Below are positions 1 through 9,252 of a stretch of 64,000 bases of DNA, one piece after another (within the stretch, counting starts at the first letter, position 1; the number at the start of each line of letters is the position of its first letter). The translations under genes and the position numbers were made by a program. Location of the stretch: the NCBI RefSeq assembly GCF_014779555.2, contig NZ_CP094357.1, positions 868,001 to 932,000 of the forward strand, written 5' to 3'. This DNA is from Lysobacter capsici. Its GTDB lineage: Bacteria; Pseudomonadota; Gammaproteobacteria; Xanthomonadales; Xanthomonadaceae. Under the pieces are notes generated by a model that worked only from the letters and a program-made list of their open reading frames with translations, was not told the origin of the DNA and ran no database searches.

Positions 1-105
1 GATCACGCCGGCGCCGGCGCCGAGCACCCAGCGCCGGCGATTGCGGCCCTGCACGGTGGCGTCGGCGACGCGGTGGTCTTGGGCGGCGGTGTCGCGGATG
101 CTCAT
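1..105 (-). CDS. N-terminal fragment of a membrane-anchored protein (possibly HlyD/RND-type adaptor)
   Basis: Only the first 35 codons are inside the window; the gene continues past base 1. It starts at an ATG read from 105 down. The visible product has a short polar N-terminus, an arginine cluster and then a glycine/alanine-rich hydrophobic stretch ([13 protein letters not shown]), the pattern of a protein with one N-terminal inner-membrane anchor. Efflux adaptor (HlyD-family) proteins of xanthomonads often begin this way, but 35 residues cannot prove the family. It is divergent from glmS and has a sigma-54-like promoter about 40 bases upstream of its ATG. Identity is inference; the existence of the reading frame is well supported by position, start and promoter. 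Confidence 0.45.
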   Translation of the reverse strand, partial: MSIRDTAAQDHRVADATVQGRNRRRWVLGAGAGVI

Positions 106-142
106 GTCGGGTCGGCTCGGCGGTAGGTGCTTGCCTATACCC

Positions 143-160
143 AAGCACAACCCGTGCCAA
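143..160 (-). promoter_or_regulatory. Sigma-54-like (-24/-12) promoter for the truncated gene
   Basis: On the minus strand the sequence reads TTGGCACGGGTTGTGCTT. The -24 half TTGGCACG is perfect and the GG-to-GC spacing is the required 12 bases; only the first base of the -12 TTGC block differs. Predicted transcription would begin near 133 and give a leader of about 28 bases before the ATG at 105. Confidence 0.5.
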
Positions 161-182
161 CTTTAACTTGTTGATTTATATG

Positions 183-231
183 GGCGGACACCGCCGTCCG
201 GGTGTCCGTCCGGACGGACGCGGTGTCCGCC
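183..231. promoter_or_regulatory. Nested inverted repeats in the glmS upstream region
   Basis: A 12-base arm GGCGGACACCGC (183-194) is matched perfectly in reverse complement at 220-231. Inside the loop lies a second, perfect 16-base palindrome GTCCGTCCGGACGGAC (204-219). The structure sits between an AT-rich patch (160-182, possible promoter) and the glmS start at 294. It could be an operator for a dimeric regulator or an RNA structure in the glmS leader; no glmS ribozyme core is recognisable. Confidence 0.5.
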
Positions 232-293
232 GGACGTGCCGGTAACCACGCCCGGATAGAATTGGGGTTCCCCCCTGTAGGAGCAGCCCCAGC

Positions 294-2126
<1,833 letters not shown>

Positions 2127-2266
2127 CGCGGGCGCCGGTCGCGACTATCGGCGCGTCGAACTGGCCGATAGTGCGTCCGGCAACTCGGTGCGGGTTGGGG
2201 GACTCTCACCGATGGCGCCTTCGATACGCCGGCTCGCCCATAGCGGGCTCGCCACGACGCGCATGA

Positions 2267-2295
2267 CGAAAGGGCTCTTCGGAGCCCTTTCGTTT
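2267..2295 (+). terminator. Rho-independent terminator after glmS
   Basis: Perfect 11-bp stem CGAAAGGGCTC (2267-2277) pairing with 2282-2292 around a UUCG tetraloop, followed by a short T run. It lies between the convergent glmS and dehydrogenase genes. Confidence 0.8.
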
Positions 2296-2353
2296 GATGG
2301 TCGCCGCGGCGAATGCCCCACGGCTTGCGAGCGGGGTTCCTGTTGCTCAGCGA

Positions 2354-3220
2354 TCAGCCGGCGTAATAGCCCGGCTGATCGATATCGGCCAGCAGCTCCG
2401 GGCCTTGCGGCGTCCAGTCCAGCAGTTCGCGTGTGTAGGCACTGGATACCGACATGTCCGCGCCGGCCATCATGGCGAACCAGCCGAAGTGCTCGCGGTC
2501 GCGCGACTCGACCGGGACGCCCAGGCGTTTGCCGATCGTTTCCGCGATCGCCTTGAAGGCGACGGCTTCGTCGGCGACGGCGTGGTAGACCGGCGAGGTC
2601 ATGCCGCTCTCGAGCGCCAGGCGATACACGCGCGCCGCATCGCGGCGATGGACGCCGGACCAGCGGTTGCCGCCTTCGCCCAGATACGCCGACACGCCGG
2701 TCTGCTTCGCCATGCGGACCAGAATCGGAACGAAGCCGTGATCGCCGAGGCCGTGCACCGATGGGGCGAGGCGAACGGTCGCGGCGCGCACGCCTTGCTC
2801 GGCCAATGCGCGCGCGGCGCTTTCCGATTTCCTCGGCGAGGCCGAGTTCGGCAGATCGGTTTCGTGCGCGCCGGGGGCAAGTCCCAACAGACCCGAGGTC
2901 ACCAGCAGCGGTCGCGCGGAGCCTCGCAATGAAGCGCCCAATGCCTCGATCACGCGCCGGTCCTGCTCGCAGTTTTCCGCGAATCGGGAAAAGTCGTGTT
3001 CGAACGCGGTGTGGACGACGGCGTCCGCGGCATCCGCGGCGCGTCGCAGAACCTCGATGTCGGCCAGCGTGCCGCGAACGACACGAACGCCGCTCGCCGC
3101 GAGCGCGGCGGCCTTGTCTTCGCTGCGCACAAGGCCGGTCACTTGGTGGCCGGCGCCGATCAGGTCGTCGACCACCGCCGAGCCGACCCAGCCGGTGGCT
3201 CCGGTTACGAATACGTGCAT
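2354..3220 (-). CDS. NAD(P)-dependent epimerase/short-chain dehydrogenase-type protein
   Basis: A 288-residue extended/atypical SDR. The nucleotide-binding motif TGATGWVGSAV is at residues 7-17, followed by a basic residue at the end of beta-2 (LVRSEDK), typical of NADP-binding members. The substrate is unknown. ATG at 3220 is chosen because a CCGGAGAT ribosome site lies just upstream; a TTG two codons earlier is less likely. It is 24 bases downstream of the O-methyltransferase gene on the same strand, so the two probably form one operon controlled by the divergent TetR gene. Such pairs often act in detoxification or small-molecule modification. The family call is solid; the reaction is not known. 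Confidence 0.85.
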   Translation of the reverse strand: MHVFVTGATGWVGSAVVDDLIGAGHQVTGLVRSEDKAAALAASGVRVVRGTLADIEVLRRAADAADAVVHTAFEHDFSRFAENCEQDRRVIEALGASLRGSARPLLVTSGLLGLAPGAHETDLPNSASPRKSESAARALAEQGVRAATVRLAPSVHGLGDHGFVPILVRMAKQTGVSAYLGEGGNRWSGVHRRDAARVYRLALESGMTSPVYHAVADEAVAFKAIAETIGKRLGVPVESRDREHFGWFAMMAGADMSVSSAYTRELLDWTPQGPELLADIDQPGYYAG

Positions 3221-3244
3221 GTGCAATCTCCGGACAGGAAAGGG

Positions 3245-3901
3245 TCAGCGCAGCCGCATCGACAGTTCGACGTCGTCGGCGAACGGCACCGACAGATAGC
3301 CGCTGCCCGGCGCGCGCACGCGCTGCAGGTAGTCCGGGCAATAGTCGGCGTTGTCGGCGACGATCATCGCGCCCGGCGCGAGATGCGGCTCGATCAGGTC
3401 GAGGATGTCCGAATACAGGGACTTGGCGCCATCGAGCAACAGCAGGTCGATCGACGGCGGCAGATCGATGCTCAACGTTTGCAGCGCGTCGCCCTGGCGA
3501 ATCTCGATCAGGTCGCCCAGCCCGCTGGCGTCGAAATGCTCGCGCGCCTTGGCGACCTTGGACGGTTCGAATTCGCTGGTGATCACGCGTCCGCCGCCGT
3601 TGTCGCGCAACGCCGCGGCGAGGTGCAGGGTCGAGATGCCGAACGAGGTGCCGAATTCGACGATGTTCTTCGCGCGAGTGCCGCGTGCGAGCATGTACAG
3701 CAAGGCGCCGGTTTCGCGCGAGACCGGAAGCCACAGGTCTTTCAGGCGACCGTACAGGTCGAGGTATTCGGTCTTGCTGCGCATCAGGCGCTCGCGTTCG
3801 TCGCGCGAAATGCCGCTGAAGGCCGTGCTGGTCACGGCATCGGCCTGGTCGAACAACTGCTCCAGCAAAGGCGCCAGAGGGGAAGCGGTCAATGTGCTCA
3901 T
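3245..3901 (-). CDS. SAM-dependent O-methyltransferase (CCoAOMT/methyltransferase_3 type)
   Basis: A 218-residue enzyme predicted to transfer a methyl group from SAM to a catechol or phenolic acceptor. Motif I VEFGTSFGIST (about residues 81-91) and the acidic LLLLDGAKS segment are the SAM and metal-binding signatures of the catechol/caffeoyl-CoA OMT class. The frame stays open upstream to 4198, but ATG at 3901 (MSTLTASP) with GAGAA upstream is the sensible start because the extension would run through the TetR gene. It heads a two-gene operon with the SDR at 2354-3220 and is divergent from the TetR regulator at 4032; the palindrome between them is the likely control site. The substrate is unknown. 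Confidence 0.88.
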   Translation of the reverse strand: MSTLTASPLAPLLEQLFDQADAVTSTAFSGISRDERERLMRSKTEYLDLYGRLKDLWLPVSRETGALLYMLARGTRAKNIVEFGTSFGISTLHLAAALRDNGGGRVITSEFEPSKVAKAREHFDASGLGDLIEIRQGDALQTLSIDLPPSIDLLLLDGAKSLYSDILDLIEPHLAPGAMIVADNADYCPDYLQRVRAPGSGYLSVPFADDVELSMRLR

Positions 3902-3973
3902 GGGGGTTCTCGGGTCGTGATTGGGCGTCTTGCGGCGCGCCTTGAAAAATGCGACTAATTCGTCGTGTTGATA

Positions 3974-3997
3974 GAATACGATTGATCCATCGCATTC
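3974..3997. promoter_or_regulatory. Palindromic operator between methyltransferase and TetR genes
   Basis: A 24-base imperfect palindrome: GAATACGAT, TGATCC, ATCGCATTC. Twenty of 24 positions are symmetric. It lies 34 bases upstream of the tetR-like start and 73 bases from the methyltransferase start, the expected place for an autoregulating TetR operator. A TAGAAT -10-like hexamer (3972-3977) overlaps its left edge. Confidence 0.6.
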
Positions 3998-4031
3998 ACT
4001 ATTCGCATTTCCCCGCCACCATCCGAGCGCC

Positions 4032-4664
4032 ATGACCGACCGACCAACCCCCAGGATTTCCTCGAGAAAACAGCCGAAACAGACCCGCTCGGCCGGGTTG
4101 GTGGCGGCGGTGCTCGAAGCGGCCACTCGCGTTTTGGCCGAGGAGGGCGCCGCCCGTTTCACCACCGCGCGGGTCGCCGAGCGGGCCGGCGTCAGCATCG
4201 GCTCGCTGTATCAATACTTCCCCAACAAGGCCGCGATCCTGTTCCGCCTGCAAACGGACGAATGGAAGCAGACCACCGACTTGCTGCAACTGATTCTCGA
4301 GGACGCCGAACACGCGCCGCTGGTGCGATTGCGCGCGCTGGTGCATGCCTTCATCCGCTCGGAATGCGACGAGGCGCAGATGCGCGGCGCGCTCAACGAC
4401 GCCGCGCCGCTATATCGCGATGCCCCCGAGGCGCGCGCTGCGCGCGCCTCCAGCGAAAAGACCTTTCAAAAATTCATGCGCGAGGCCCTGCCCGACGCCT
4501 CGGCGGCGAAGCGCAAGCTCGCCGGCGATCTGATCACCTCGACGCTCAGCACGGTCGGAAAGCGATTCTCGACCACCGCGCCGACGGCCGCGCAGATCAA
4601 GGTTTACTCGGACGCGATGGCGGACATGTTCTGCGCGTATATCGCGAAGATCGCGCGCGACTGA
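4032..4664 (+). CDS. TetR/AcrR-family transcriptional regulator
   Basis: A 210-residue repressor. The helix-turn-helix is at about residues 43-66, with FTTARVAERAGVSIGSLYQYF, the standard TetR DNA-binding signature. The rest is a helical ligand-binding and dimer domain without a recognisable ligand class. It is divergent from the methyltransferase/SDR operon, and the 24-bp palindrome at 3974-3997 sits in the shared control region, so it most likely represses that operon and itself until a small molecule binds. Confidence 0.92.
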   Translation: MTDRPTPRISSRKQPKQTRSAGLVAAVLEAATRVLAEEGAARFTTARVAERAGVSIGSLYQYFPNKAAILFRLQTDEWKQTTDLLQLILEDAEHAPLVRLRALVHAFIRSECDEAQMRGALNDAAPLYRDAPEARAARASSEKTFQKFMREALPDASAAKRKLAGDLITSTLSTVGKRFSTTAPTAAQIKVYSDAMADMFCAYIAKIARD

Positions 4665-5020
4665 GGTTGCGCGCGGTCGATCCGCTGGCCGGTGCCGGCG
4701 GCGATGGCGACCGTTCGGCCATCGGCGATTTCGCCCACAACTCGCCGCATAGGTGACGCCCATGGCGGATTGCGTTAGCTGCGGCGAGCGCGGCGGCTTT
4801 TCCCCAAAGGTTTCTGCAAAAATCCGGGCCACGGCGGATGCAAGTCGATTACGTCGCGATCGCGACGTCGGCGCATGCACGGCGTGATCGGCTCATCGTT
4901 CGAATGTCGGCGTGTGCGATCGGGCCGGCCGAAACTGCATCGTCCCTCATCGCCGCCGGGCGCCTTCGCGTCGCCGGCTGCATCGCCTGTTTGTTCGAGT
5001 CACCCAGGAAGGAGTACGAA
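4665..5020. promoter_or_regulatory. Intergenic region with an 18-bp perfect palindrome
   Basis: No gene is recognised here. The notable element is ACGTCGCGATCGCGACGT at 4851-4868, a perfect 18-base palindrome about 150 bases upstream of the peptidase start; it could be a regulator site. A strong ribosome site AGGAAGGAG is at 5006-5014. Confidence 0.4.
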
Positions 5021-6181
5021 ATGGAATTTGAATCGACCCTGCAGCGATCGCGCACCTACACCGGTGTGCTCGCGGCGTTGCAGGAACAAGGGATCGACGG
5101 ACGCAGCCTGGCGACCCTGGAGCAGTCCGGCGCGCGCGACACCGGGCGCGTGCTTAGCCTGCTGCGCGATTTCCCGGGATTGGCGGCGAATGGTCTGGTC
5201 GACGCGCCGCGGGTCAGCTTCGCCTTGAGCCGTTCGTTCGGCGGCGCCTATATCCAAATGAACGCCGCGCTGGCCGCGATCGATCTGGAGCCGCGGCGCG
5301 ACGACAGCCGATTCCGGCGCGGCGCGCGGCCGCCGGCGAATTCGCCGTGGCAGATCGGCAATGCGGTGCCGCTCGACGATGCCGGCGCGACGACGGCGAG
5401 CGCCGCGTATCCGCGGGTCGGCCAGATCGCGCCCCTGGATGTGCGCGCCGGTCTGCCGTGGCCGGTGCGCTATCAGGGCAATCGCGGTACCTGCGTCGCG
5501 TTCGCGGTGGCGGCTTTGGTCGAACTGGAACGGTGCCGGCGCGGCGAGCGCATCGATCTGTCCGAGCAGTTCCTGTACTGGGCGATCAAGACCCATGGCA
5601 ACGACGGCCTGCCGAATCAGGACGGCACCTGGCTGCAATTCGCGCTGGCGGTGCTGGCTTCGCACGGCATCGCCGAGGAAGCGCTGTGGGAATACGAGCA
5701 GCGCCTGGACCCGGACAACATCAGCCACGGCGGTCCCGACCGGCCGTCGGCCGCAGTGCTGCGCGATGCGCTGACCCGCGCGATCGGCGCCGGCGTGCAT
5801 GTCGACGCGCCGGTCGCCGCGGCCGTCCCGGTGCTCGACCTGCTGCGGCAGGGACGGGCGGTGGCGGCCAGCCTGCCGGTGTTCGTCGATCCGATGGGGC
5901 GCGGGCGCAGCAACTGGGATGCCGCGATCGCAGTCAACCTGGGACAGGTGCTGGACCCGCCGCCGACCGCGGTCATGGACGGCGCGCACGCGGTCTGCCT
6001 GACCGGGTTCGCGGCCGATCCGGACGAGCCGGCCGGCGGCTATTTCATCCTGCGCAACAGCTGGTCCGAGCGCTGGGGCGCCAATCTGCCCGCGCCTGGG
6101 GTCCACGGACCGGAGCCGGGTTACGGGCAGGTGTCGGCGAGTTATGTCGACCGCTATCTGTTGGAGTACGCTGCGCTCTAG
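5021..6181 (+). CDS. Papain-like (C1 family) cysteine peptidase
   Basis: A 386-residue C1-type peptidase. The oxyanion Gln152 and nucleophile Cys158 lie in QGNRGTCVAFA, the family QGxxGxCxAF motif; His323 follows in DGAHAVCLTG and Asn346 in RNSWSERWG, so the full catalytic set is present. The roughly 130 residues before the catalytic domain could be a propeptide or an adaptor. No signal peptide is visible. The start MEFEST is chosen for the strong AGGAAGGAG just upstream; the frame is open further 5' without a comparable site. A 105-residue gene follows after 45 bases with its own ribosome site, suggesting a two-gene unit. The target is unknown. Confidence 0.85.
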   Translation: MEFESTLQRSRTYTGVLAALQEQGIDGRSLATLEQSGARDTGRVLSLLRDFPGLAANGLVDAPRVSFALSRSFGGAYIQMNAALAAIDLEPRRDDSRFRRGARPPANSPWQIGNAVPLDDAGATTASAAYPRVGQIAPLDVRAGLPWPVRYQGNRGTCVAFAVAALVELERCRRGERIDLSEQFLYWAIKTHGNDGLPNQDGTWLQFALAVLASHGIAEEALWEYEQRLDPDNISHGGPDRPSAAVLRDALTRAIGAGVHVDAPVAAAVPVLDLLRQGRAVAASLPVFVDPMGRGRSNWDAAIAVNLGQVLDPPPTAVMDGAHAVCLTGFAADPDEPAGGYFILRNSWSERWGANLPAPGVHGPEPGYGQVSASYVDRYLLEYAAL

Positions 6182-6226
6182 AAGCCGGTTCAGCTTGTCA
6201 TCTGCCTCGGAGGTAGGATAGGCCGC

Positions 6227-6544
6227 ATGAAAATCGTCAGCGACAGTCTGCTGCACACCACCTCCGACGACCTTGGCGTCAAGGTCGTCGACGAGGTGCT
6301 GCACGCGCCTCCGGAGCTGGTCCGGCTGTTGAACCGCATCGGCATCAAGGACGCGGCCTATCTGCCGTCCGTGGTCGAAGACATGCCCAGTCTGTTCGTG
6401 CAGGAACTCGGCATCAGCCGCGGCAGCCTGCGTTCGATCCAGGAGGCCTTGTCGGATCAGCTCGAACAACTTACCGGGCCGATTCGCAACGACTTCGTGA
6501 TGCCGCCGCTCGGGGCGATGATTCACCGGGCGAAGAAAGTCTAG
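6227..6544 (+). CDS. Small protein of unknown function paired with the C1 peptidase
   Basis: 105 residues, hydrophilic, predicted largely helical, with no signal peptide or cysteine. The middle (LLNRIGIKDAAYLPSVVEDM and LGISRGSLRSIQEAL) looks like short helix-turn-helix repeats of the helix-hairpin-helix or alpha-CTD kind, but this is only a resemblance. It has a good ribosome site (CGGAGG) and is 45 bases after the peptidase, so it may be an inhibitor, chaperone or substrate of that enzyme. No family is recognised. Confidence 0.7.
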   Translation: MKIVSDSLLHTTSDDLGVKVVDEVLHAPPELVRLLNRIGIKDAAYLPSVVEDMPSLFVQELGISRGSLRSIQEALSDQLEQLTGPIRNDFVMPPLGAMIHRAKKV

Positions 6545-6756
6545 GCGCGGTCCGTCGCGGATAACGCGGTCAAGCGGTGCATGCCAGGGTTCGGATGAAC
6601 CTTCGCAGCGGGCGTCGCCCTCGCGCGATGCAAGGCATCGATCGCGAATGCAGCTGAGCCGTCGCTGCACGACCCTACATTACCTTCACGCGAGTATTGC
6701 CCGACGCTTACGCGCGTCTGGCTAGGCTGAACCATCACCCGTGATGGAGAGCCACG

Positions 6757-7617
6757 ATGCACATCATCCTCGGCGGCACCGGACATGTCGGCTCGGCCTT
6801 GGCCGAGACCCTGCTCGAACGCGGCGAAGCGGTCACGGTGGTGTCGCGCAACGCGTCGGCGCGGCCGGCCTGGGAGCGCAAGGGCGCGCACTTCGCGGTC
6901 GTCGATGTGCGCGACGTCGATGCCTTGCGTCGGTTGTTCGAACGCGGCCGACGCCTGTTCCTGCTCAATCCGCCGGCCGATCCCGCAACCGACACCGATG
7001 CGGTCGAGAAAGCCAACCTGCGCGCGATCCTCACCGCGATCGAGGGCTCGGGCCTGGAGAAGATCGTCGCCGAATCCACCTATGGCGCGCAGGACCGCGA
7101 ACGCAGCGGCGACCTAGGCATCCTGTACGCCATGGAACAGGCCTTACGCGCGCAGCCGATTGCGTTCAGCGTCATTCGCGCCGCGTACTACATGAGCAAT
7201 TGGGACGAATCGCTGCGCAGCGCGCGCGAACACGGCAAGGTGCTCAGCTTCTATCCGGCCGACTTCGCCCTGCCGATGGTGGCGCCGCGCGACCTGGGCC
7301 GAGTAGCGGCCGATCTGATCACCGCGCCGCTCGCCGATACCGGCATGCACCATGTCGAAGGCCCGCGCGCGTATTCGCCCGCCGACGTGGCCGACGCATT
7401 CGCGCAGGCGCTGGGTCGCGAGGTCGACGTCGAGGTGGTGCCGCGCGCGCAATGGGTGGCCGCCTATCGAAAGCTCGGCTTTTCCGAGGCGGCGGCGAAG
7501 TCGTATGCCGACATGACCGCGGTGACCCTGGACGAGGACTATCCGATTCCCGGCGAACCGATTCGCGGACGCATCACGTTGCAGGCCTACATCCAGGATC
7601 TGGTCGACAGGCGCTGA
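6757..7617 (+). CDS. NmrA-like NAD(P)-binding protein
   Basis: 286 residues. The N-terminal GGTGHVGSAL (about residues 6-15) is an atypical-SDR dinucleotide site, followed by VVSRNA at the end of beta-2. The overall length and STYGAQ segment match the NmrA/quinone-oxidoreductase-like atypical SDRs, which bind NAD(P) and act as reductases or redox sensors. The classical Tyr-x3-Lys active site is not evident. It starts at an ATG with GGAGAGCC upstream and stands alone between the small peptidase partner and the lipoprotein gene, with more than 200 bases on both sides. The substrate is unknown. Confidence 0.85.
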   Translation: MHIILGGTGHVGSALAETLLERGEAVTVVSRNASARPAWERKGAHFAVVDVRDVDALRRLFERGRRLFLLNPPADPATDTDAVEKANLRAILTAIEGSGLEKIVAESTYGAQDRERSGDLGILYAMEQALRAQPIAFSVIRAAYYMSNWDESLRSAREHGKVLSFYPADFALPMVAPRDLGRVAADLITAPLADTGMHHVEGPRAYSPADVADAFAQALGREVDVEVVPRAQWVAAYRKLGFSEAAAKSYADMTAVTLDEDYPIPGEPIRGRITLQAYIQDLVDRR

Positions 7618-8034
7618 GGCTGGGCGACGGCTCGCACGCGACCGCGATCCTGCCGTTCGATTCGCATCCCGGCGCCGCATGCACATCGCGCGCGCCGACG
7701 ACAGCTCATTGCCATGGCGTCGTGGCCGTCGCGCCGGTCCGCGTTCGTTTCAGTCACTAAGGGGGCGCGTCGTCCCGCGCCGGTAGGTCGAGCCATGGAC
7801 GGCGGAAAACGTGTGCTTGCCGCATCAATCCCGCAACGCACTGGCCCCTCGGTCGCGACGGCGAGAGGTGCGCTCATGCTCAGGGAAAATCGTTCGCAAC
7901 ATCGCCGCCGCGCGTTCCGCGCGCCGCTGGCATCGCCGATCTGAATATCGGGACGCGGCGGACTGGCTTTGCGTTTGTTCGAAGGCTATCGCGGCCCACC
8001 GCGGCGGCGATCGTAGCAATTCAGGGGGAAGCAT
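7618..8034. other. Intergenic stretch, nothing recognised
   Basis: No gene with acceptable start and codon bias, hairpin terminator or repeat was recognised. It ends with a good ribosome site (CAGGGGGAA) for the lipoprotein gene and so presumably contains its promoter. Confidence 0.4.
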
Positions 8035-8952
8035 ATGGCGAACACAAGCGTTCCGCGCTTCGCATGCGCGGTCATGGTCATCGTGCTGTGCAGCGGTTGC
8101 ATGAATGCGATCCGCGGCGGGCCCGGGTCGGTGCTGGACGAGAAATTCGCCGACGATTCCGAGCATGTCAGCGATACCGCCAGGGAGTTGAACGAAAAAG
8201 GAGACAACAAGGTCGAGCGCAACAAGATCATCCGGCAACGGCTGATGATGATCGACATGGCTTACCACCAGTACGTGCGGAAACTTCAGCAGGAACAGAC
8301 CACCGGGAATCTGTTCTCGGACATCGCCGACCTGGCGCTGGGCGTGGCCGGCACCTTGACCGGTTCGTCCCAGGAAATGACCCGCTATGCGGGCGCCAGC
8401 GCCTTGTTGGCCGGCTCCAGCGCGGCGGTCAACCGGCGAGTGCTGTTCGAACAGACCACCACCGCGTTGGTGTCGGCGATGGATGCGTTTCGTTCGCAGG
8501 TCAGGTTGCGCATCGTCGAATCGGCGAAGCAGGAAACCGAGCAGTACCCGCCGCAGGAGGTGTATTACGACCTGGCCGCCTACGAGTTCGCCGGCACCTT
8601 GCTGGGCGGAATTTCCTATGTGCAGTCCACGGCCGAGAAGCAGAAGAAGATCAACGAGGCGGACATAGACAGTTCGGTCCGCGAAATCTACGCATTGAAT
8701 GTCTCGCAGCGCGCGCTCAAGCGCTGCCTGACCGCGAGCCTGGCCGGCAGCAACGCCAATCGGACCCTGGTCGGCCTGAATACCGCCGGCGCCAAGCTGG
8801 CTCCGCCGATAACCGCCGATGCCTCCGCCACCGCCGACCAAGTCGCGCAGACCCTGCAGAGCCGGATTCGCGACGCGAAACCCGACGAGCTGGTGCCGAT
8901 CAAGCAGGCGTTCGTCGACGCCCAGTTGATTTCCGACTGCAAGGAGGAGTGA
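8035..8952 (+). CDS. Predicted lipoprotein of unknown function
   Basis: 305 residues. The N-terminus has a basic start, a hydrophobic core and VIVLCSGC, read as a lipobox with Cys22 as the lipidated residue (the -3 residue is Cys rather than the usual Leu, with Leu at -4). The mature part is polar and mostly helical, with possible coiled coil around the DNKVERNKII segment. No family is recognised. It begins a tight unit with the 95-residue gene at 8957 (4 bases apart, AAGGAGGAG between) and the S41-like gene at 9253, so the three products probably act together at the envelope. Confidence 0.75.
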   Translation: MANTSVPRFACAVMVIVLCSGCMNAIRGGPGSVLDEKFADDSEHVSDTARELNEKGDNKVERNKIIRQRLMMIDMAYHQYVRKLQQEQTTGNLFSDIADLALGVAGTLTGSSQEMTRYAGASALLAGSSAAVNRRVLFEQTTTALVSAMDAFRSQVRLRIVESAKQETEQYPPQEVYYDLAAYEFAGTLLGGISYVQSTAEKQKKINEADIDSSVREIYALNVSQRALKRCLTASLAGSNANRTLVGLNTAGAKLAPPITADASATADQVAQTLQSRIRDAKPDELVPIKQAFVDAQLISDCKEE

Positions 8953-8956
8953 GGCC

Positions 8957-9244
8957 ATGTACTTCCGAATCATCCCGGGCAATCTGGATCTGGCCGGCAT
9001 CCGCGACCGGATCAGCGATGAAGAGCTCGGCGCCTCGCGCTTCGTCGAATCGAAAATGGCGCAGGACAAGGAGAGCGGCGCGACCAAGATGGTCAACGTG
9101 GTGAAGTTCGTGCCGCTCGCGCCCGGGCAGATTCCGCCCGATCCAACCGTCACGCTCGCGTCCGGCCAGTCCGCGCCGCCGCCGGAATGGCGCGGCGTCA
9201 TGGTGGTGAAGGGGGAGGCGGTGGTCATCGAGTTGCGTCGCTGA
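8957..9244 (+). CDS. Small conserved-looking protein, function unknown
   Basis: 95 residues with a very strong Shine-Dalgarno (AAGGAGG) only 4 bases after the lipoprotein stop. The protein lacks a signal peptide and is proline-rich in its second half (LAPGQIPPDP, SAPPPEW). It ends with a short hydrophobic beta-like segment (GVMVVKGEAVVIEL). The S41-like gene starts 8 bases after its stop. It may be a partner of either neighbour, or the displaced N-terminal part of the short S41 protein. No family is recognised. Confidence 0.65.
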   Translation: MYFRIIPGNLDLAGIRDRISDEELGASRFVESKMAQDKESGATKMVNVVKFVPLAPGQIPPDPTVTLASGQSAPPPEWRGVMVVKGEAVVIELRR

Positions 9245-9252
9245 CAAGCGCG

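Noticed and set aside
183-231. Considered as a glmS ribozyme
   Set aside because: The conserved ribozyme core is not present, and the element is typical of Gram-positive bacteria.
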